Below are positions 1 through 6,694 of a stretch of 7,512 bases of DNA, in pieces (within the stretch, counting starts at the first letter, position 1; each line of letters opens with the position of its first letter). Under the pieces are notes generated by a model. That model saw only the letters and a list, made by a program, of their open reading frames with translations, was not told the origin of the DNA and searched no databases. Location of the stretch: NCBI GenBank assembly GCA_902797275.1, contig CADBSI010000102.1:1-7512 (forward strand), in the 5' to 3' direction. The position numbers and the translations under genes were made by a program. The DNA comes from an uncultured Erysipelotrichaceae bacterium. GTDB taxonomy: Bacteria; Bacillota_I; Bacilli_A; RF39; UBA660.

Positions 1-20
1 ATATTATATTTATTTTATTT

Positions 21-431
21 TTATTTTGGTCTCTTAGCACCATATTTAGAACGACCTTGACGACGAGCTTCAACACCAGCAGTATCCATAGTACCACGAA
101 TAATATGATATCTAACACCAATTAAGTCTGGTACACGACCACCTCTTATTAATACAACACTATGTTCTTGTAAGTTGTGTCCTTCACCTGGAATATAACA
201 AGTTACTTCCATGCTATTAGATAATCTTACACGAGCATATTTACGAAGAGCTGAGTTTGGTTTCTTTGGAGTCAATGTTCCAACACGAACACAAACACCA
301 CGTTTTTGAGGTGCATTAATCTTAGTTTGTTTCTTTTGAATTGTATTAACACCAACTAATAATACAGGTGATTTTGTTTTTCTAACCTTTTTACCTCTAC
401 CTTTTCTAACTAATTGATTAATTGTAGGCAT
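21..431 (-). CDS. rpsL: 30S ribosomal protein S12
   Basis: S12 sits at the decoding centre of the 30S subunit and controls tRNA selection accuracy. The 136 residues match the family throughout: the N-terminal MPTINQLVRKGR, the insert seen in Gram-positive S12 (about 13 residues longer than E. coli), TPKKPNSALRK (54-64), PGEGHNLQEHSVVLIRGG (81-98) and the C-terminal RSKYGAKRPK. Lys56 corresponds to E. coli Lys43 (numbering with Met), a streptomycin-resistance site, and is kept. The usual GGRVKDLPGVRYH reads GGRVPDLIGVRYH here: Pro101 replaces the lysine at E. coli position 88 and Ile104 replaces a proline, while Asp102, the RimO methylthiolation site, is retained. The ATG is preceded by AGGAAGGAG at 437-445. 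It is normally the first gene of the str operon (rpsG, fusA, tuf), which would continue left of the window. It has its own promoter, and rpoBC is not upstream. Confidence 0.98.
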   Translation of the reverse strand: MPTINQLVRKGRGKKVRKTKSPVLLVGVNTIQKKQTKINAPQKRGVCVRVGTLTPKKPNSALRKYARVRLSNSMEVTCYIPGEGHNLQEHSVVLIRGGRVPDLIGVRYHIIRGTMDTAGVEARRQGRSKYGAKRPK

Positions 432-448
432 ATTTTCTCCTTCCTAAC

Positions 449-508
449 ACACACATATCCTGGTGTGTCATTTATCCTTATAAAATTAAGACTTACTTAA
501 ACTAAGTC
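449..508 (-). promoter_or_regulatory. two hairpins in the rpsL leader
   Basis: The rpsL leader RNA has two short inverted repeats. The first pairs GACTTA with TAAGTC (minus strand, 508-503 with 495-490) around a 7-nt loop, and a competing register ACTTA/TAAGT is also possible. The second pairs ACACAC with GTGTGT (468-463 with 454-449) around an 8-nt loop, and it ends three bases before the Shine-Dalgarno sequence at 437-445. Ribosomal protein operons often use leader structures for autoregulation, but I do not recognise this as a named leader family. A role in translation control is inference, since short stems arise easily in such AT-rich DNA. Confidence 0.4.
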
Positions 509-527
509 CAATTTCACAAACATGAAT

Positions 528-589
528 ACTATACAATAACTAACTTACCTTGTCAATATTTTTTCTTGTTTTTTTTAATATTTTTTTAC
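528..589 (-). promoter_or_regulatory. rpsL promoter with A-tract UP-like element
   Basis: On the minus strand, TTGACA (551-556) and TATAGT (528-533) are separated by exactly 17 bp, close to the housekeeping sigma consensus. Immediately upstream (about 557-589) the minus strand is a run of A-tracts broken by short T steps, which resembles an UP element that binds the alpha subunit and is common at ribosomal promoters. The predicted start near 521 leaves a leader of about 90 nt before the ATG. That is long compared with the other leaders in this window (15-25 nt). Confidence 0.88.
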
Positions 590-605
590 ATGTTTTAACT
601 ATAAA

Positions 606-635
606 ACTAATATTTTATAACTATATTAGTATAAT
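606..635 (+). promoter_or_regulatory. -10 box and inverted repeat before the small membrane protein
   Basis: A perfect TATAAT lies at 630-635, so the predicted transcript start is at 641-642, on or next to the ATG at 641. No good -35 hexamer is seen 16-18 bp upstream. A perfect 7-bp inverted repeat, ACTAATA (606-612) and TATTAGT (624-630), spans the -35/-10 spacer and could be an operator for a dimeric regulator. A weaker alternative -10 (TATAAC, 616-621) would give a leader of about 13 nt, still without a Shine-Dalgarno sequence. Confidence 0.5.
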
Positions 636-640
636 TTAAT

Positions 641-1024
641 ATGAATAATAAAAATAAAGAAATAAAACTTATTAATTTAAGTATAATAGCTATTACCATA
701 TTTATTATAACTCTACTTATTTCTTTATTATTAAACTATAATGAAAAACTAAAACTAGAAAATAAAAAGCTTATTTTTGATGAAAAACAAAGTATATATA
801 TATCTTTAATAAATAGAACTATAGTCTTAATAATTGCCCTTTATTTTATCTATAATAGTTATATAAGACAAAAAATTGATAATAAAGATGATTTTAATAG
901 TAATTTAGAATTATTAGCAGCTTTTCTTGCTTTTATTTCTTCTTTTATTGCTTTTTATATTGTTTTTATTAATTTAAATAATAATAAATTTGATGTATCA
1001 GAAGTAGAAGAACCAACTATATAA
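641..1024 (+). CDS. small three-helix membrane protein, function unknown
   Basis: This is a 127-residue protein that I do not recognise. It has three strongly hydrophobic stretches that look like transmembrane helices, at about 11-31, 52-74 and 89-111. A charged linker (34-50, rich in Lys, Glu and Asn) lies between the first two helices and a second polar linker (76-88) before the third. The short C-terminal tail is acidic (EVEE). ATG at 641 is the only methionine codon in the frame, so the start is forced, yet no Shine-Dalgarno sequence precedes it, unlike every other complete gene in the window. The gene is divergent from rpsL and converges on the 613-residue protein gene, so it appears to be a single-gene unit. 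Codon use is as AT-rich as its neighbours. Coding status is likely but rests on ORF length, membrane pattern, an upstream -10 box and a well-placed terminator. Confidence 0.75.
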   Translation: MNNKNKEIKLINLSIIAITIFIITLLISLLLNYNEKLKLENKKLIFDEKQSIYISLINRTIVLIIALYFIYNSYIRQKIDNKDDFNSNLELLAAFLAFISSFIAFYIVFINLNNNKFDVSEVEEPTI

Positions 1025-1025
1025 A

Positions 1026-1055
1026 AAAAATTAGAAACCGAAATTTCTAATTTTT
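1026..1055. terminator. bidirectional intrinsic terminator
   Basis: A perfect inverted repeat of 10-12 bp pairs AAATTAGAAA (1028-1037) with TTTCTAATTT (1044-1053) around a CCGAAA loop. A T-tract follows on the plus strand (1051-1055, then CTTTTTC), and a longer run of eight T follows on the minus strand. It sits between two convergent genes: the plus gene stops at 1024, and the TAG of the minus gene (1047-1049) lies inside the stem. Confidence 0.88.
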
Positions 1056-2888
1056 CTTTTTCTTAGTTAAAACTTTACCTACTTTATCTATTACTCTAAT
1101 ACTATCTTCATTTAATTCTTCATACGCATAGATAACATCCATTCCATAAAAACCTTTATCTAAATTAGTTTTAATTAAGTATTCTAACATATTAGGATTT
1201 TCAAGAACTTGTTTTATTATAGTATCAGCATTTTTATAACCTATTATATTTATTTTTAATAAAATAGCAGTTATATAATTTAAAACAAAACGATTATTAG
1301 TAGCAAGTAAACATTTAAGTAATTCACATTTTTCTTTATCACGATAAATATCAGTATTCATCACTACTTTTTCAATTAATTGTAATTGATAATCATTTGC
1401 AAAGTTAATATAATCAAGAGCACTTAAATTATCATGTACTAAAAATCTTGGTTTTGCAACTATATTATAAAATACTCTTGCTTGTTTAGTATTTTTAACT
1501 TTTAAATATTTATTAACAATAACATCAAAGTTATTATATTCAAGAACACTTGGTAATAAGAAAATATCTAAAAGTCTACCACATAAATCCGGTTTTTCTA
1601 ATTTCAAAATAGCTTTCAAAGCATCTGGTAATCTTGTATAAAATGTCATACCATCAAAAGTTAAATTTAAATTTAATGGGTTTTCTGATAAATATTTATC
1701 ATATAAATATTTATTACCTACAACACTTTTTATTAAAGCTGTCATAAGTTTAGCTTGAAATTCATATTCTGTTTTTATAATTGAATCTAAATAATCTAAT
1801 ATTTTATTATTTTCTAAATTATCTAACGGAATACTAGTAGTTAAATCAACTATCTCAAAAGCTTGAAAACTTGTTTTAGATTTTAAAATATAATTAGTTA
1901 TTAAAGTAAATTGATAATTATTCAATATTCCTCTTTGATTACAAATATTATCGTCTTTAATATTATAAGTTAAAGCTCTTTTATTAGCAATTAAATCTGT
2001 TATACTATCTAATTTAAATTTAGCATCACATTCATTATATAAAGCTAATATTTCCTTAAATCTCATATCATTTATATTAGGTTTATTTTGAACTAAAAAT
2101 TTAATATGAGATAATTTATTTTTATTTTTTTTATCTAATACATAATTAAGTGTACTTTTTAATATATTACTAGTAAACATATAATAGTCTGTCATAATTT
2201 CAAGTACTAAATCTGCAACTTTAGAATCACGTATTTTTGGAAAAACACTAACTAAATTATAAACATCTATACTTTTATAAACATTATAATTTTCTAAAGC
2301 AGCTGGTATATAAGATAGAAACTCTGAATTTGGATTATTTAATATTAAATAAACAAAACGACTAAATTCTTCATGTTTAGAAATATTAGGTATTGAAAAT
2401 AAATCTTCTAAAGCAGCAACTTGTTCATCAGTTTTAGCATCATTTATATAAACTACTATTTCCATTAATGCTTTTTCATTTAAAGTTGTAATATCACTGT
2501 TAGTTATTAAATCACAAATCATATCTGCTTTATAACGGCTACTAATATTTATAAATGAACGAGCAAATTCTAATATATCATCATTAAAAATGATTTCAGT
2601 TTTTAAAATTAGATTCATAAGCATACCAGTATTATCACTTTGACTATTATAAATTATTTTGGTAAGTTCACGAACAACTTCTTTTTTACCACTAAGTTTT
2701 CCTTGTTTATCTAAAGTTTCTATAAATTTAACATAAGATTTAAATTTAGATGCAGGATACTTTAAAATTAAATATAGTTCCTCATCTGTAAAAGTTTTAG
2801 TATATTCACAAAAATAAGGAATTCTATACACTTCTGGTTTTATTTTTAACTCAATAAAACGATTTTTTAATTCTCCATATAAATTCAT
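1047..2888 (-). CDS. alpha-helical repeat protein, about 34-residue repeats, function unknown
   Basis: This is a 613-residue, probably cytoplasmic protein with no signal peptide or membrane segment. I do not recognise a family. From about residue 88 the sequence falls into helix-turn-helix units of 33-36 residues, beginning near 88, 121, 156, 190, 224, 258 and 292. The pattern resumes near 340, and further units start near 468, 501, 535 and 568. Each unit opens with a motif like (V/A/L)xxIxxLIxNxxI and has a second helix like FxxLVxxI. Examples are KADMICDLITNSDI, QVAALEDLFSIPNI, FLSYIPAALENYNV and VADLVLEIMTDYYM. This suggests an alpha-solenoid scaffold for binding protein or nucleic acid. 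No catalytic motif is apparent. The C-terminus is basic (LTKKKKN). The start is supported by AAGGGGG (2897-2903) eight bases upstream and by a strong promoter. The gene appears monocistronic. Confidence 0.85.
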   Translation of the reverse strand: MNLYGELKNRFIELKIKPEVYRIPYFCEYTKTFTDEELYLILKYPASKFKSYVKFIETLDKQGKLSGKKEVVRELTKIIYNSQSDNTGMLMNLILKTEIIFNDDILEFARSFINISSRYKADMICDLITNSDITTLNEKALMEIVVYINDAKTDEQVAALEDLFSIPNISKHEEFSRFVYLILNNPNSEFLSYIPAALENYNVYKSIDVYNLVSVFPKIRDSKVADLVLEIMTDYYMFTSNILKSTLNYVLDKKNKNKLSHIKFLVQNKPNINDMRFKEILALYNECDAKFKLDSITDLIANKRALTYNIKDDNICNQRGILNNYQFTLITNYILKSKTSFQAFEIVDLTTSIPLDNLENNKILDYLDSIIKTEYEFQAKLMTALIKSVVGNKYLYDKYLSENPLNLNLTFDGMTFYTRLPDALKAILKLEKPDLCGRLLDIFLLPSVLEYNNFDVIVNKYLKVKNTKQARVFYNIVAKPRFLVHDNLSALDYINFANDYQLQLIEKVVMNTDIYRDKEKCELLKCLLATNNRFVLNYITAILLKINIIGYKNADTIIKQVLENPNMLEYLIKTNLDKGFYGMDVIYAYEELNEDSIRVIDKVGKVLTKKKKN

Positions 2889-2919
2889 ATAAATAACCCC
2901 CTTTTTATATGTCAGAGAG

Positions 2920-2949
2920 ATTATACCATATTTTACACTATTTTGTCAA
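2920..2949 (-). promoter_or_regulatory. promoter of the 613-residue repeat protein gene
   Basis: On the minus strand, TTGACA (2944-2949) and TATAAT (2920-2925) are separated by 18 bp, with TG at the extended -10 position (TATGGTATAAT). The predicted start near 2913 gives a leader of about 25 nt containing the AAGGGGG ribosome binding site. The 11-base extended -10 block TATGGTATAAT is identical in the sigma operon promoter at 6650-6660. Confidence 0.88.
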
Positions 2950-2957
2950 TTATTTTT

Positions 2958-2980
2958 AAAAAAAAGACTAGTCAGCGTCT
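2958..2980 (-). terminator. possible weak terminator after the glycosidase gene
   Basis: On the minus strand a short stem (AGAC/GTCT, 2980-2977 with 2968-2965, or the 8-bp palindrome GACTAGTC at 2966-2973) overlaps the TAG stop codon and is followed directly by eight T (2965-2958). The U-run and position are right for an operon end, but the stem is short and weak, so termination may be inefficient. Confidence 0.4.
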
Positions 2981-3981
2981 GGTATTAAACCAAAACCGGT
3001 AACTACTCTTCTTCCTCCACTAACAGGTTTTCCAAAAACATTTTTAGGATTATTAACTAAAGTACCATTAACAACCATTTGACTTGAGGTACCACCATCA
3101 AGATTAGCAGCATTATAAGCACCATATAATTCTAGAGTTTCCACTACTTCTTTCATAGTTGGTCCTGATCCATGAGTTCCTTCAGTTGCTAAGAACATAA
3201 TTACTCCATCTTTTCTTTGAGCAATAGCAACTCTTGCTGCTCTATCATAACCACCAACAGATGAATTATACTTAATACTTTCACCATTAACAATTAGGAA
3301 AGGTCCAAATTGAAGACCATCACGCATACCCATATTAATTGCTTCTTCTCCAGTTGCATTTACAAGTAATAGCTTAGAATCATTGGTAATTCCAATTATG
3401 TCTTGTTTAGAATTATCTTCGGCCCAAATAACTTTACCATTCTTTATAACATAGCCCATAGGTGTATCACTACCCCAGCCATCAAGATCTTTGAAACCTC
3501 CTCCATTTATACAAACAGATCCACCATATCTTTTACACATTTTAAGAACTGTTTCCTGACCAGATCCTGTATTAAAAGTTTTACTTGTTATTAATCTAAC
3601 TTTACTTGGTTCATATATTGCTACTAAATGAGCATTATAAGAACCTACTTTAATTTTTAAATATTTATAAGTATCACCTTTTTTATTTCTTTTTAAAATA
3701 GCTTCATCATATTCATTATCATAGGTATCTTTTTCACCTGTATCAATTATAATATCATCTAATTTAATTTCTTCATCAACTGGAATGAATTTATTTAAAT
3801 CCATGATTTTTTGAACTGTTTCTTCACTATAAAAAGTATAAGCAATATATTGATGGGTTTTAGTAACCATAGCCGTATTTACAATAATATTACGAAATTT
3901 TTCATAAGGACCATAGAAAAGAACAAAACAAAAAATAGCTAAAACATCTATTACAATAAAGATAATTGTTGATTTACGCAT
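2968..3981 (-). CDS. membrane-anchored phosphodiester glycosidase family (NAGPA-domain) protein
   Basis: The 337-residue product starts MRKSTIIF. One hydrophobic segment (about 4-23) acts as signal anchor or signal peptide, so the rest is probably outside the cell. Residues of about 120-335 fit the NAGPA / phosphodiester glycosidase domain. The landmarks are INGGGF (158-163), FGPFLIVNG (225-233), RAARVAIAQ (247-255), NLDGGTSS (293-300) and the closing GGRRVVTGFG (322-331). The family hydrolyses sugar-1-phosphodiesters; bacterial members are linked to exopolysaccharide or wall glycan metabolism, and the substrate here is unknown. The ATG at 3981 is preferred over the TTG at 3996 because GGAGGG (3987-3992) lies five bases upstream and the extension would swallow it. 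The start overlaps the end of the upstream gene by 8 bp (ATGCGTAA), which suggests translational coupling. Confidence 0.88.
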   Translation of the reverse strand: MRKSTIIFIVIDVLAIFCFVLFYGPYEKFRNIIVNTAMVTKTHQYIAYTFYSEETVQKIMDLNKFIPVDEEIKLDDIIIDTGEKDTYDNEYDEAILKRNKKGDTYKYLKIKVGSYNAHLVAIYEPSKVRLITSKTFNTGSGQETVLKMCKRYGGSVCINGGGFKDLDGWGSDTPMGYVIKNGKVIWAEDNSKQDIIGITNDSKLLLVNATGEEAINMGMRDGLQFGPFLIVNGESIKYNSSVGGYDRAARVAIAQRKDGVIMFLATEGTHGSGPTMKEVVETLELYGAYNAANLDGGTSSQMVVNGTLVNNPKNVFGKPVSGGRRVVTGFGLIPDAD

Positions 3982-5251
3982 TACTACCCTCCACAATAAA
4001 TGGTGCTAATTTACTACCATTACCACTTTTAATCTTAAGTGATTTAGTTAAACCAAGTCCATATCTTACATTTCTTTTAGTATCAACTTTACTTGTTAAT
4101 AAAGATCCATTATATAAATACACTTGTTTATCTTTAGTATCACTTAAATAATAATTTTTTAAAGTATCATTAAATTTTAAATCAGTAAGACTTAAAAGAC
4201 CAATTTTATCCTTAGTACCTGAAAAATCTACTTCCAATAACAAATCATCAATTTTTAAATCCTTAACATAACTATCCAAATATTTCTTTAAAGAAGATTT
4301 ACTATAATCATTACTAGTTTTATCAAAAATAATATCTTTTAATACCTTATCACTTTCTACTTTTAAATAATTATCACCTATTTCATAAACAATATAAGTA
4401 TTATCGTTTATATCTAAATAAGATCCAACTCTAATTTCTTTTTTATTATCACTTATTTGATATGGATTATTAATACTACCATCTCCACTTATTAAAACAG
4501 TTGAATTTTTTAAAGTTAAAACTGGTTTTATCCCATACATTTTAGTAGGTAGGCTATTACTAACACTATTACCTGTTGTATGCCATACATTAGTTTTACC
4601 ATAGTTATAAAGCCATAAATATTCTTTATCTTTAATTAAATAAGATTTAGAATTACTCATACTATTTAAAAAATCACTAATTCCAAGTAATTTAACATAA
4701 GTATTATTTTCTTGTTTTTCACATGTAATTTCACTTAATTCAGGAACAACATCAGAACAAATACTTGATTTAACCAATAAAGATTTATCAATAATATTTA
4801 AAAACTTATCTTCTAAATACTTAGATATATTAGATTTAGAAAAATCTGTTATTTCATCATCCCATTTAATTTTATTTATATAATCATCTAAAATAACTTC
4901 AATAGTTTTATCAGTATTAATTCTAACTATTCTAAATAACATATTATCAATAATAATATAATTATTAACATTAACTCCTTTATATAAATAATTACCACCA
5001 CTTATATATAATCCATCCCCTTCATAAACAATACTTGAACTTGTAACAATAGATGAAGCTAGATTAGATAAAGTTTCTCCACTTTCAGATTTAGGATTAT
5101 ATATTTTATAATATTTAATTAACCGTCTACCATAATAAAAACAACAGCTAAAAATAAATATTATACTAATAATACAAAAAATAGTTTGTACCTTAGGAGC
5201 TTTTATAATTCTTTTAGTTTTTCTTTTTTTAATTTTTTTCTTTTCTTCCAT
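3974..5251 (-). CDS. membrane-anchored protein with duplicated extracellular domain
   Basis: A 425-residue protein with a very basic N-terminus (KKKIKKRKTKR), one transmembrane segment (about 21-40) and a large, probably extracellular part. That part looks like two copies of one domain, at about 86-266 and 276-421. Matching blocks include NYIIIDNMLFRIVRI with NTYIVYEIGDNYLKV, DFSKSNISKYLED with DYSKSSLKKYLDS, LLGISDFLN with LLSLTDLKF, and a closing strand VLTLKNSTVLISGDGS / NPYQI with LGLTKSLKIKSGNGS / APFIV. The first copy resembles a class of exported Firmicutes domains ending in RPVIxLK...GxGTxxNPYxI (perhaps DUF6273-like, from memory). Copy 1 has two cysteines (165 and 177) that could form a disulfide. 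The ATG at 5251 is chosen because GGAG (5259-5262) lies seven bases upstream; a longer TTG form would begin inside the promoter. First gene of an operon with the glycosidase. Confidence 0.8.
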   Translation of the reverse strand: MEEKKKIKKRKTKRIIKAPKVQTIFCIISIIFIFSCCFYYGRRLIKYYKIYNPKSESGETLSNLASSIVTSSSIVYEGDGLYISGGNYLYKGVNVNNYIIIDNMLFRIVRINTDKTIEVILDDYINKIKWDDEITDFSKSNISKYLEDKFLNIIDKSLLVKSSICSDVVPELSEITCEKQENNTYVKLLGISDFLNSMSNSKSYLIKDKEYLWLYNYGKTNVWHTTGNSVSNSLPTKMYGIKPVLTLKNSTVLISGDGSINNPYQISDNKKEIRVGSYLDINDNTYIVYEIGDNYLKVESDKVLKDIIFDKTSNDYSKSSLKKYLDSYVKDLKIDDLLLEVDFSGTKDKIGLLSLTDLKFNDTLKNYYLSDTKDKQVYLYNGSLLTSKVDTKRNVRYGLGLTKSLKIKSGNGSKLAPFIVEGSNA

Positions 5252-5272
5252 AACTCTACTCCAAACAATTAA

Positions 5273-5301
5273 ATTATACAAAAACTAAAAAATTATTTCA
5301 A
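5273..5301 (-). promoter_or_regulatory. promoter of the exported-protein / glycosidase operon
   Basis: On the minus strand, TTGAAA (5296-5301) and TATAAT (5273-5278) are separated by exactly 17 bp. The predicted start near 5266 gives a leader of about 15 nt that contains the GGAG site. The promoter lies in the short gap after the second sigma-like gene. I see no convincing stem-loop terminator there, only a run of nine T on the minus strand (5315-5323), so readthrough from the sigma operon is possible. Confidence 0.82.
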
Positions 5302-5343
5302 TAGATTTAAAGTTAAAAAAAAAGAATATGTAAAGTATGTAAA

Positions 5344-5973
5344 CTATTTAACTATACCACCATTTTCTTTTTCTGTTAACATATCTTGAAGTTTTAATAA
5401 ACTATTTTTAACAATTCTACCAATTCTAGCTTTAGAACAACCATATTTCTCGGCTAATTTAGAATAAGATAACTTTTCACCTTTAAAACCAAAAGATGAT
5501 AGCATAACATCTTGATTCATAGGAGAAAACGAAGTTATTTTTTCTTTAAGTAAATCACATATTTCCTTTTCTATATAATCATTTTCAAGATCAATATCAT
5601 TTGGAAATAAACTAATTTCATCTATTTTTTCATCTAAACTTAAAAACTCTAATTTCTTTTTATCAGGGTTTATAAATTTTAATATTTCAGTTTTAATACA
5701 AATAACAGCAAAAGTACTAAACTTAGCATTAGATCTACCATCATAATATTTAAGAGCTTTTATAACACCTAATATTCCTATTTCTACTAAATCATTATAA
5801 GAATATGAAATATTTTTACCAATTGAAGTATAAAAATATTTATAAACACAATATTTAACTAAAGGAATATAACCAATTATTATTTTATCACGATACTCAA
5901 CTTTTCCTTCTTTATACAATTTTAAATATTCAAATACTTCTTCATTTGTAATTGCTTTAATATCATTATACAA
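5344..5973 (-). CDS. small sigma-70 family RNA polymerase sigma factor, second paralogue
   Basis: A 209-residue protein with sigma-70 architecture. Region 2 covers about 27-101, including DLVEIGILGVIKALKYYD (61-78) and KFSTFAVICIKTEILKFI (84-101). The latter resembles the SigE/SigK-type YAxxCIxNEI rather than the Trp-rich melting motif of primary sigma factors. A linker with SLDEKIDE (112-119) leads to region 4 (about 137-199), with an FGFKGEKLSYSKLAEKYG helix-turn-helix. No recognisable region 1, and region 3 is absent or very short. The start is a TTG at 5973: GGGAG (5981-5985) lies seven bases upstream, no in-frame ATG is near, and the N-terminus aligns with its paralogue upstream (ITNEEVFEYLKLYKEG against LTNNEMFNCLKLYKEG). 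It begins 13 bases after the paralogue's stop, with its ribosome binding site abutting that stop codon, so the two are almost certainly co-transcribed. Its target promoters are unknown. Confidence 0.82.
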   Translation of the reverse strand: MYNDIKAITNEEVFEYLKLYKEGKVEYRDKIIIGYIPLVKYCVYKYFYTSIGKNISYSYNDLVEIGILGVIKALKYYDGRSNAKFSTFAVICIKTEILKFINPDKKKLEFLSLDEKIDEISLFPNDIDLENDYIEKEICDLLKEKITSFSPMNQDVMLSSFGFKGEKLSYSKLAEKYGCSKARIGRIVKNSLLKLQDMLTEKENGGIVK

Positions 5974-5986
5974 AATAACACTCCCT

Positions 5987-6625
5987 TTACTTTATTCTAT
6001 CATAATACCCATTATTATTCATTTTTAATCTTAATTTATATAAAGTCATTCTTATAATCCTAGATGCATTAGCATAAGAAATATTATATTTAGAAGAAAT
6101 ATCATGTAAATTAAGTTTAGCACCACTAAAACCAAAATAATCTAAAATCATATTTTTAGTATCAAGATCAAGAGTATTTAAAACATCTTGTAATACTACC
6201 AATATTTCTTTTTTTAAATAATTATTTTCAAGATCAAAATTACTCATTAAACCCTTTCCTCTTTCAGAAAGTTTCTCATTTAACTCATCTAAACTAACAA
6301 CATTTATTCTTTCCTGTTTAATATATCTTTTTACTTCTGATCTAACATAATAAGAAGCATAATTATAAAAATTAGTTTTTCTTGATAAATCATAATTATC
6401 AATAGCAAGCATTATTCCAGTTATACCAACTTCAACTAAATCATCATAATTTAAAGATTTTCTTTTTTCAATAGTATATCCAAAACAATTATAAATTAAA
6501 CGTCTAATAAAAGGAATAGATGCAACTACTATTTTTTCATAATATTCTACCCTACCTTCTTTATACAACTTAAGACAATTAAACATTTCATTATTAGTAA
6601 GTCTAATAACATTATCATATTCCAT
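5987..6625 (-). CDS. small sigma-70 family RNA polymerase sigma factor, first paralogue
   Basis: A 212-residue protein (start MEYDNVIRLT). Region 2 covers about 28-103, with DDLVEVGITGIMLAIDNYD (61-79) and NFYNYASYYVRSEVKRYI (85-102). A linker has VVSLDELNEKL (109-119), like the SLDE segment of primary-type sigmas. Region 4 (about 136-202) has DYFGFSGAKLNLHDISSKY and a second helix ending LYKLRLKM, comparable to FGLxG...TLxEIgxxxgvs...ALxKLR. It presumably directs RNA polymerase to a specific promoter set, but no anti-sigma gene or sensor is visible beside it. A frame extending to 6721 exists, but the ATG at 6625 is right: GGGGG (6631-6635) precedes it, the promoter lies in the extension, and the N-terminus then matches the paralogue. 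Confidence 0.83.
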   Translation of the reverse strand: MEYDNVIRLTNNEMFNCLKLYKEGRVEYYEKIVVASIPFIRRLIYNCFGYTIEKRKSLNYDDLVEVGITGIMLAIDNYDLSRKTNFYNYASYYVRSEVKRYIKQERINVVSLDELNEKLSERGKGLMSNFDLENNYLKKEILVVLQDVLNTLDLDTKNMILDYFGFSGAKLNLHDISSKYNISYANASRIIRMTLYKLRLKMNNNGYYDRIK

Positions 6626-6649
6626 AAATACCCCCAAAAAAACAGGAGT

Positions 6650-6678
6650 ATTATACCATAAAAACAAAAATATGTAAA
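6650..6678 (-). promoter_or_regulatory. promoter of the sigma-pair operon
   Basis: On the minus strand, TTTACA (6673-6678) and TATAAT (6650-6655) are separated by 17 bp, with an extended -10 (TATGGTATAAT). The predicted start near 6643 leaves a leader of about 18 nt ending in GGGGGTATTT before the ATG at 6625. The promoter looks like a normal housekeeping one. No separate motif suggesting autoregulation by these sigma factors is evident. Confidence 0.82.
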
Positions 6679-6694
6679 ATTTAAAAAAAGATTT

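Noticed and set aside
3403..3594. 63-codon plus-strand frame
   Set aside because: It lies antisense inside the phosphodiester glycosidase gene across its conserved INGGGF region. No ribosome binding site or promoter, and the sequence looks like a shadow frame.
3966..4151. 61-codon plus-strand frame
   Set aside because: Antisense to the start of the glycosidase gene and the end of its upstream partner. No start signal, so a shadow of well-supported genes.
5252..5281. TTG-initiated extension of the duplicated-domain protein
   Set aside because: The TTG codon directly abuts the TATAAT box, so it would not be in the mRNA. The ATG at 5251 has GGAG at proper spacing.
5955..5985. Internal TATAAT at the start of the second sigma-like gene as a separate promoter
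   Set aside because: No suitable -35 lies 16-18 bp upstream, and the hexamer falls in the codons directly after the TTG start. Co-transcription from 6650-6678 is simpler.
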